Source: Mesotaenium endlicherianum
Taxonomy: Eukaryota; Streptophyta; Zygnematophyceae; Zygnematales; Mesotaeniaceae
Direction of reading: 5' to 3'
DNA length: 34,399 bases
Assembly (NCBI GenBank): GCA_009602735.1
Contig: WELA01011783.1
Coordinates: 256,216-290,614 of the forward strand
Both the position numbers and the translations under genes were made by a program. Below the pieces are notes generated by a model. That model ran no database searches, was not told where the DNA came from, and saw nothing but the letters and a program-made list of their open reading frames with translations. Numbering within the stretch: the first letter of the stretch is position 1; each line of letters begins with the position of its first letter. Shown here one piece after another: positions 29,284-34,399 of the stretch.

Positions 29284-30002
29284 TGAAATGAATCGTCTTA
29301 CCAAATAAGCGCTTAATTATTAATAAAGATCTTTATATCAGCAAGTAATCTTTATGGTATTTTTGTTGATTGATTAAACAACGAAAGACAACGCACTAGC
29401 AGTGAACAATACTCGTAAATCAAATGCAAGTAAACTAGCATCAGTAATGCATTCAGTAAACTCATATATAAGCAAGGCTAGAAGACAGCGCTTATCAATG
29501 GCTTCTCGCCTTGGATTCAGATGCCTCTCAGTATACAATACAAGAGAGTTGGCCTCGTTTCCGAATGCCGAACTCGAGAGCGATGCCTAGCATATGTACA
29601 TGGAATGAGTTTATTGTTCAACGGTCAGTGCGATGGCACCGCCTACCCGGGAGTTAACCACGTTGGTAGGACCTCGGTTAACCAAATCCACCGCCATCTC
29701 CCATCATCCCGAATTGCCATCCATCATAGGGATGTCATCTGGCCATTCATCTAGCATACCACACTTAGATGCATATCGAGGCAGTTCGCTGCTACCGAGT
29801 ACGGAAGTCAGCTGGCTGTCAAAGAATGTGTCAGCAAGCTGACTTAAGCTGACTTCGGCCTGCTGCATCCGGCTGAGTCATTAAACTGATACTAAATATA
29901 AAGTCCAGCAGACTCACTATTAACTAAAGTTCAGCAGGCTCAACTTATTTTACTATTACATTAAAATGAATATTATATCTACTAATATACTGATTCATTA
30001 CA
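29284..30002 (-). repeat. 3' LTR of a second, minus-strand family-A element (copy A3)
   Basis: Read on the minus strand, the LTR is 719 bp, TGTAATGAATCAG to ATTCATTTCA. A polypurine tract and hairpin precede it (30003-30037), so it is a 3' LTR, and its internal region extends to higher coordinates. With the LTR at 28013-28730 it forms a large inverted repeat around a 553-bp centre. Confidence 0.9.
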
Positions 30003-30037
30003 ATCCCTCCAACTTAACTTGTTGTCGCCTCGACAAC
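30003..30037 (-). other. Hairpin plus polypurine tract before 3' LTR A3
   Basis: On the minus strand the same 7-bp hairpin as at 265-281 (GTTGTCG / CGACAAC, 30021-30037) precedes TTAAGTTGGAGGG and the LTR. Both arms are perfectly kept. Confidence 0.75.
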
Positions 30038-30636
30038 ATTAAACTGCAAAAAGTCTTTGGTCAGGAAACTAAACCGGACCCGCCTCTTTCAGTGACTGCC
30101 CCTTCAACGTTTTGCCTAGGGGATTGTTCCTGGGGCTTCAGGATCAGGAGACCAAGATCTGGACCTAGATCTGGACAGCCCTCTACGTCTGTCAGCTGGT
30201 CTTCTAAAGAACCCCGTTTGTTCTAAAGTTGGACCTCGAGGAGAACGAAGGATGGTAGCCTGCTCTTCACCCACTTGGGTGTTGATCCCCACATAGACAG
30301 GCATTCCAGTAGGATGCTGATATACATTGGCTAGAGGTACATGCCCCTGAGCGGAGGGGGAGGCCGGCATACCTCTGGCCCACCCGCGTGTCCCTCTTCT
30401 GGCACCTGAAAGGGGCAGAGTGCCCTAGTGGAAGCGTAGTGACTCACGAGGAACAAAGCTAGTTGCAATCATACTCAAGAGTGCAGCGGCATATTGCTAA
30501 GAAAGCTTAGGAAAATTACTTGACATTTTGAGTGGCAAGAAACTGCTCACAAATGATGTGGGATGAAAGGCCTTGTCATTACAAACCCGTAGGAATTTAC
30601 AGAAGTGAAAACTGATGAGAAACAAAGAAGTTATGC

Positions 30637-30646
30637 CTATTTATAA
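30637..30646 (-). promoter_or_regulatory. TATA box of LTR B1
   Basis: TATAAATAGG on the minus strand, about 505 bp into the LTR, is a strong plant-type TATA box. An ACTTCTTTGTTTCTCATCA-like initiator region follows it. Confidence 0.7.
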
Positions 30647-30714
30647 TTTTCAGCCTAAGTGCTTCTCCCTAGGAGGAAGCTACGGATTTTCCTGAGTGTT
30701 CGTCAAATCGTCCC

Positions 30715-30727
30715 TTCCAGAATATTC
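30715..30727 (-). promoter_or_regulatory. Heat-shock element in LTR B1, three units
   Basis: The minus strand reads CGAATATTCTGGAAG, that is GAAnnTTCnnGAA with exact spacing, the consensus site for heat-shock factor trimers. It lies about 70 bp upstream of the TATA box. A second, two-unit site (AGAATATTCT) is at 30801-30810. Confidence 0.6.
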
Positions 30728-32566
30728 GTGAGTAAGCCAGATCAGTCTAATCTGACGTGTCGGGCCAAATTGACGTGCACATACATGCATCGACATTACT
30801 AGAATATTCTATCTTAGACGCGCTAGGCTAAACCGAAACTTCTAGGTAAATCGACCTAGTCGGCACTCCGCGTCAGCCGAACTTACGTGAAGGTTCGAGT
30901 TCATTCTAACGGGCCAGATCGCTCGACGCTGTCGGTCAATCCGACGGTCGCGCTCACCGCGAATTAAGGACAGTCGTAAACCGACCTCAAAACTAATTAA
31001 ACTTTGGGAATCCATGACTCTCTCAATACTTGACCAAATTCGATGAACTTTATATCAAAATGACCACAAACATGCACTCTACACTACTATATAATCAAAA
31101 CATACTTTCATGAAACTCAAAAATGCACTCTATAAACCTATGACCTTACAGCACCCCTCTCCTCTGGGGAATCCTGCCTATGTCTGCTGCCCAGTACAGT
31201 CAGATCAGCTTCTTCCCCTGCTTGGGCACATGGGCTGGGGGAGCGAGTGCGGGGTCCAGTTGCCTCCATGACGTGGATCACGTTCCAAATACCTGATCGT
31301 GGTTCTTTAGAAAGTGCCCCTGCCTGCCCCTGGGTCTCCTGAGTACCAGCTGCTGATGCTTCTCCTCTGCCTTGTTCTTCTTCCTCATCCTCCTCATCCT
31401 CCTCCTCGGAGAGAGTAGGGGTCTCGTCCACTAAGTCGTCCTGCTCCCTAGTAGACATGGAGTAGTCTACCGACCTCCCTTTCTTAGGGCGCGCTGGAGG
31501 TTGCTTGGCCTTCAGCCTGCTGATATCTATCCGGCCTGCATTCTTTGCCCATTTGACAAAGGCATGCTTTCCCTTAGAGAAGTAGTCTCTTCCCCTCCTC
31601 CTATGTTCCTTGGTCTCTGCATTCATATTGCTCAGGCATCCATTCAGCCTGGGATCCCAAGGGGCAATGTGAGGTGGTAGGATGAGATAGCCGTCTAGGC
31701 CATAGTGGAAGTCATCCGGTTGGGCTCGGTCACACTCCTGCTTCTTATTTGTGACGGTCATCCACCTCCAGTCTGTTGGCTGCTGGTAGTACTGGGGTCC
31801 GTGCTCAGCCTTCCTCAGTTTACACGGGAACCAGTGGGGAGAGAACATCTGCTGTCCTGCTTCCCTGGCCAAGTACTCCCAGCTCCTTCTCTCAACTTCA
31901 TTGTAAGCTGGCAGGAGTGTGAGGTAGAATACCGTATCCTTAAAGCTATCGGGCCGCATGCTCACCATCCGGATGAGTCTCTGATCTCCCACTATTCCCG
32001 GTATGGGGACCGGCTTGTCCTCTGAATCATCTGCGAGATACCGGGCCTGCTCTGCTGTATAGCCCACCATCTTAGCATAATCTTCGTAAAGGACCACGCC
32101 GGTGTGTGTCTCGATGTACCTGTCCAGTGCTGTAGCTCCTTCCTTCTGTAGCAGTGTTGTCTGTTCCAGCCTGTTGATCTCCTGGGCTGCCAGCAATGCT
32201 TCCTTCAGGTTATCAAAGTTTTGGCCACCCACCACAGTATACCTGTAAGTGGCCAAGCTCTTCTGTTTGTCTGCTTCAATCTTTTTCCTCTTTTTTTTTC
32301 CTCCTCTGCCGCTGCCGCTTCTTCTTATTGTTTCTTCTCGACTCCTCAGCTTTCCTCAGGTTTTCCGCTTCCTGATCCTTCTTCCTCTGTGCCTCTTCTG
32401 CCGCCTCTTGTTGTATGCGGACCCTTTCTTGTTCTCTCCTGGTGAGGGACGTCGCCGCCAGCTCCTTCTGGTATTGCTCCATTGTCCTCCTGGCTTCTTC
32501 TGCCTTGCGCTTTCTGTCCTCCTTTTGTGTGGTGGGAGCCATCCTGTACATGTAACCAGGGCACAA

Positions 32567-32910
32567 GTTAGTAGGATACGGACCTTTGTCATAGGGAATG
32601 CAAGAAGTATGCTAGTATTAGTATAGTGGATTCGCTCCTGTTTACCTTACAGGGTGATTGCTAAAAGTTGACGTAGTTGCGGTGCGCTAAACATAAACGT
32701 ATGAATGTGTTTGAGGGTGAGTTAAGTTCCTTCCTTCCGCTCAAGTTGCTTTATGTGGGCCAGGCTGTCCCCTCTGTCACTATGCTGACACTTAAGATTC
32801 ACGTAACTGTCCCTTTATCGCTCTCGCTCACTGACTGTCATATATTTTCCCCTCCAACTTAAATGGAGACAGGACCGCCTGTCACCTTCCCGTGTCAACT
32901 GAAATGACAG
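32567..32910 (-). other. Spacer between pol and ORF3 with a second hairpin-polypurine module
   Basis: Just after the pol stop (minus strand) there is a perfect 6-bp hairpin (GACAGG / CCTGTC, four-base loop, 32868-32883). It is followed by TTAAGTTGGAGGGGAAAA (about 32846-32863). This copies the layout of the modules at 265-299 and 30003-30037, with an unrelated hairpin sequence. The remaining 280 bp have no ORF. They could be an LTR remnant, an internal promoter or leader for ORF3, or an intron. Confidence 0.5.
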
Positions 32911-34013
32911 TTATGAAGGGGCTCCAGCGGCCCGAAGGTGGAACCGTTGCAACGCTCTTTTGGCAATGGTCAAATGGTCCTTAAATTCCCAAGTGTCCCC
33001 AGAGGCATCGTAACTCTTCCATCGAGTATGAGGTATTTCATGACATATTTGGACGATCGACGGACCGAGCGCGCGTCTAAAATCTCCTCAACCTCATATT
33101 CGTCAAAGTCGCCGTCCCTGACAGCGGGGACCGGTCTCGGTTGGACAGGTAACCGACCTGTGAACAGTGTATCACCTTTGATGTATGGTTCCAGGAAGGA
33201 GACATTAAAGACCGGGTGACCCTTGTATTCGGCTGACATGTTCAGTTTGTAAGCATTCTGACCGACACGACGCACCACCGAATATGGACCGACCCAGACA
33301 GGGCCAAGCTTTTTCTTGACCACACCAGGGAGGTACAGGTGCTGAGAATGCAGTTTGACTAAATCCCCCTTGGAAAATGTCAGTTCCCGACGGTGTTGAT
33401 TAGCGTATTTTTGTTGGTTTTCTTGGGCCGTGTGCAAGTTTCGTTGGACTTCTGACAGGGTGTCAGCAAACTCCTGAGTTAACTGGAGGGAGACCGGATT
33501 GTCAATCCCTTTAGGGTGAGTTAAAGACTTCCCCAGCACATCTAGAGGGGACTTAGAGACTCTACCCAGGCTGAGTTCAAAAGGAGTCTTGCCCGTTGAC
33601 GCGTGCACCGCACTGTTGACCGCAAACTGAATTTAAGGCAACAGGTCATCCCAATTATCTTGTTTTTGGTTAATATATGCTCTCAGCACCTCCTGCAGAA
33701 CTCGGTTAGTTCTTTCAGTCTGGCCATCAGTCTGAGGGTGGTTTGCTGTGCTGAGCAGCTGTTTGACTCCCATTAACCCCATTAAAGCTCTCCAGAACTT
33801 AGAGGTGAATTTTGAGTCTCTGTCTGAGATGATATTAGAAGGGAGCCCAGGTTGGCATACTACATGGTTGTAGAACTGCCTCGCTGTTTCGAGTGCAGTC
33901 ACTTTGACAGTTGTGGGGATAAAAATGACCATTTTTGTCAGTTTATCCACGACTACTAGNACTTATGCTTAGTATGCGCCGAGGACGTCGAATATGCCCA
34001 TTGGCAGTTCTTG
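32911..34013 (-). pseudogene. Ty3/gypsy pol 3' end: integrase, GPY/F module and chromodomain, broken
   Basis: Minus strand: the frame starts QELPMGIFDVLGAY at 34013, meets two TAA stops beside the N at 33960, then reads LVVVDKLTKM. The integrase Asp residues lie in VVVDKL and ISDRDSKF and the Glu in DGQTERTNRVLQE, so the DDE triad is kept. A TAA at 33633-33635 follows DNWDDLLP. Then come HASTGKTPFELSLG, the GPY/F module (KLGPVWVGPYSVV) and a chromodomain (YEVEEILDARSV) whose second half (RWKSYDASGDTWE) lies in another frame past about 33025. The pol stop is at 32911-32913. The integrase inserted element DNA; chromodomains steer insertion to marked chromatin. It belongs to the chromovirus branch. 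Confidence 0.85.
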
Positions 34014-34399
34014 TGTAAGGTTATGAAAGTGTAGTTTGTTTCTTTCTAGTATTTTATATGCATAGAGTGTAATTTTAGAAGAACTTTGGCCTTTATTTCA
34101 AGTCATTTGGACAAGTATTGAGATAGTTATGAATTTTGGAAGTTTTTAGTGAGTTTTTAATGTCACAGATTCTATTTAGTGACAAGGACAGGTCCAGTGA
34201 CGAAAATTTCGGTTGGAGTCCAGAAAGTAGGACATTGAAACATGAGGGTTCCAGAAAGTACGTACAATTACGTAGAGTGCCAAAGTGATCGTGGAATTTC
34301 TAGAAACTCCGTGAGGAGTTAGTGGATTGTGTAGTAGAATATTCTAGAGTGTGATTGTGTGCGTGTGAGTGTGCTAGCTTGTCCAACTAGGCAAGGTCA
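34014..34399 (+). mobile_element. Family-B-like LTR (copy B2), 5' part, inserted in the integrase
   Basis: From 34014, TGTAAGGTTATG repeats the start of LTR B1 in plus orientation. It shares blocks with B1 such as TGG-CAAGTATTGAGA-AGT-ATG and TAGAATATTCTAG, though overall identity is low. The integrase frame on the minus strand ends exactly at 34013, so this is an insertion into pol. The window ends before the other end of the LTR, so a target duplication cannot be checked. Confidence 0.55.
34249..34345 (+). promoter_or_regulatory. Cluster of heat-shock half-site pairs in LTR B2
   Basis: TTCCAGAA (34249-34256), TTCTAGAA (34298-34305) and GAATATTC (34337-34344) are each perfect two-unit heat-shock motifs (TTCnnGAA or GAAnnTTC) within 100 bp. 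Given the related site in LTR B1, they are probably a kept feature of the family, although single pairs are common by chance. Confidence 0.4.

Larger units (their letters stand above)
30407..31150 (-). mobile_element. Solo LTR of family-B retroelement (copy B1) inserted in ORF3
   Basis: Minus strand: the LTR begins TGTAAGGTCATAGG and ends CTGCCCCTTTCA. GCACC lies immediately on both sides (30402-30406 and 31151-31155), a perfect 5-bp target-site duplication. The flanking ORF3 halves join in frame if the LTR and one copy of the duplication are left out. It has a TATA box and heat-shock elements in the expected U3 position. The intact ends and duplication show insertion and later LTR-LTR recombination. 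Confidence 0.9.
30116..32551 (-). pseudogene. ORF3: extra coiled-coil, acidic and Arg/Ser-rich protein of the family-A element
   Basis: The ORF begins with MYR at 32551 or MAP at 32542. A Glu/Lys/Arg coiled coil of about 85 residues (EEARRTMEQYQ, ERVRIQQEAAEEAQRKKDQE) comes first. A central region of about 240 residues (YEDYAKMVGYTAEQARYLA, WRWMTVTNKKQE, GYLILPPHIAPWDPRLNG) is unknown to me. A Glu/Asp run and the RS tail (SRSRSRSWSPDPE) end it. Two breaks exist: one extra base in a nine-A run (minus strand, 32291-32299), and a 744-bp LTR insertion at 30407-31150. Without them, one frame of roughly 560 codons would run through. It lies 3' of pol, an env-like position, but no signal peptide or membrane segment is seen. 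Confidence 0.6.

Noticed and set aside
32276..32566. ORF3 coiled-coil part as a separate gag gene of another element
   Set aside because: The next frame starts within 20 bases, lacks its own ATG, and is joined by a one-base shift at a homopolymer. A single ORF is simpler, though a gag origin cannot be fully excluded.
1..34399. tRNA or rRNA genes
   Set aside because: No cloverleaf with A/B boxes or rRNA-like core sequence was noticed by eye. The only tRNA-related match is the primer-binding site at 28732.

Overview
The window looks like nuclear DNA of a streptophyte green plant, most likely a charophyte alga. This rests on three things: an intron-containing gene with plant-type OBERON/PHD-like zinc-finger blocks, several LTR-retroelement families including a chromodomain Ty3/gypsy element, and traces of a cytosine-methyltransferase domain beside a retroelement protease, a combination reported in charophytes. 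The species is not determined by the sequence; a Chara-like genome is only a guess. One 685-base run of N (11823-12507) and two single Ns (10 and 33960) mark assembly joins.

Layout. 1-968 is the 3' end of a plus-strand LTR retroelement (family A): ORF3 tail, hairpin plus polypurine tract, LTR. 969-7500 is AT-rich and holds decayed elements: a partial and a complete copy of a 1.15-kb LTR-like repeat (family C), a Ty1/copia-type gag zinc-knuckle remnant, an acidic AT-hook-like reading frame and a retropepsin fragment. About 7560-18450 is a sharply bounded GC-rich island with the only convincing host gene, on the plus strand. Its coding exons join in phase to give a very long, low-complexity nuclear protein with an N-terminal 'GEG.PYAP..WP..GD.W.W' block and a C-terminal Cys/His-rich PHD-like domain. 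18451-20294 is AT-rich with no supported gene. 20295-21580 holds two tandem family-C copies. 21670-27870 carries minus-strand remains of one or more retroelements: a CCHC knuckle, retropepsin-like domain and C5-DNA-methyltransferase-like domain, with 212-bp, 45-bp and 27-bp tandem repeats.

28013-34399 is a nest of retroelements. A plus-strand family-A 5' LTR with primer-binding site, coiled-coil gag and protease start is cut by the 3' LTR of a second family-A copy on the minus strand. Upstream of that LTR (higher coordinates) lies an unusual extra ORF (ORF3: coiled coil, unknown central region, acidic stretch, Arg/Ser-rich tail), then the end of a pol gene (integrase, GPY/F module, chromodomain). 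ORF3 is split by a complete 744-bp solo LTR (family B) flanked by a perfect 5-bp target duplication. This LTR has a three-unit heat-shock element upstream of its TATA box. A second, diverged family-B LTR lies inside the integrase at the right edge.

The host gene is probably a chromatin or transcription factor. Every retroelement gene seen is broken, so the window is mainly a fossil record of nested insertions. The most notable items are the methyltransferase-bearing remnant, ORF3 with its duplicated hairpin-polypurine module, and the heat-shock-element LTRs.
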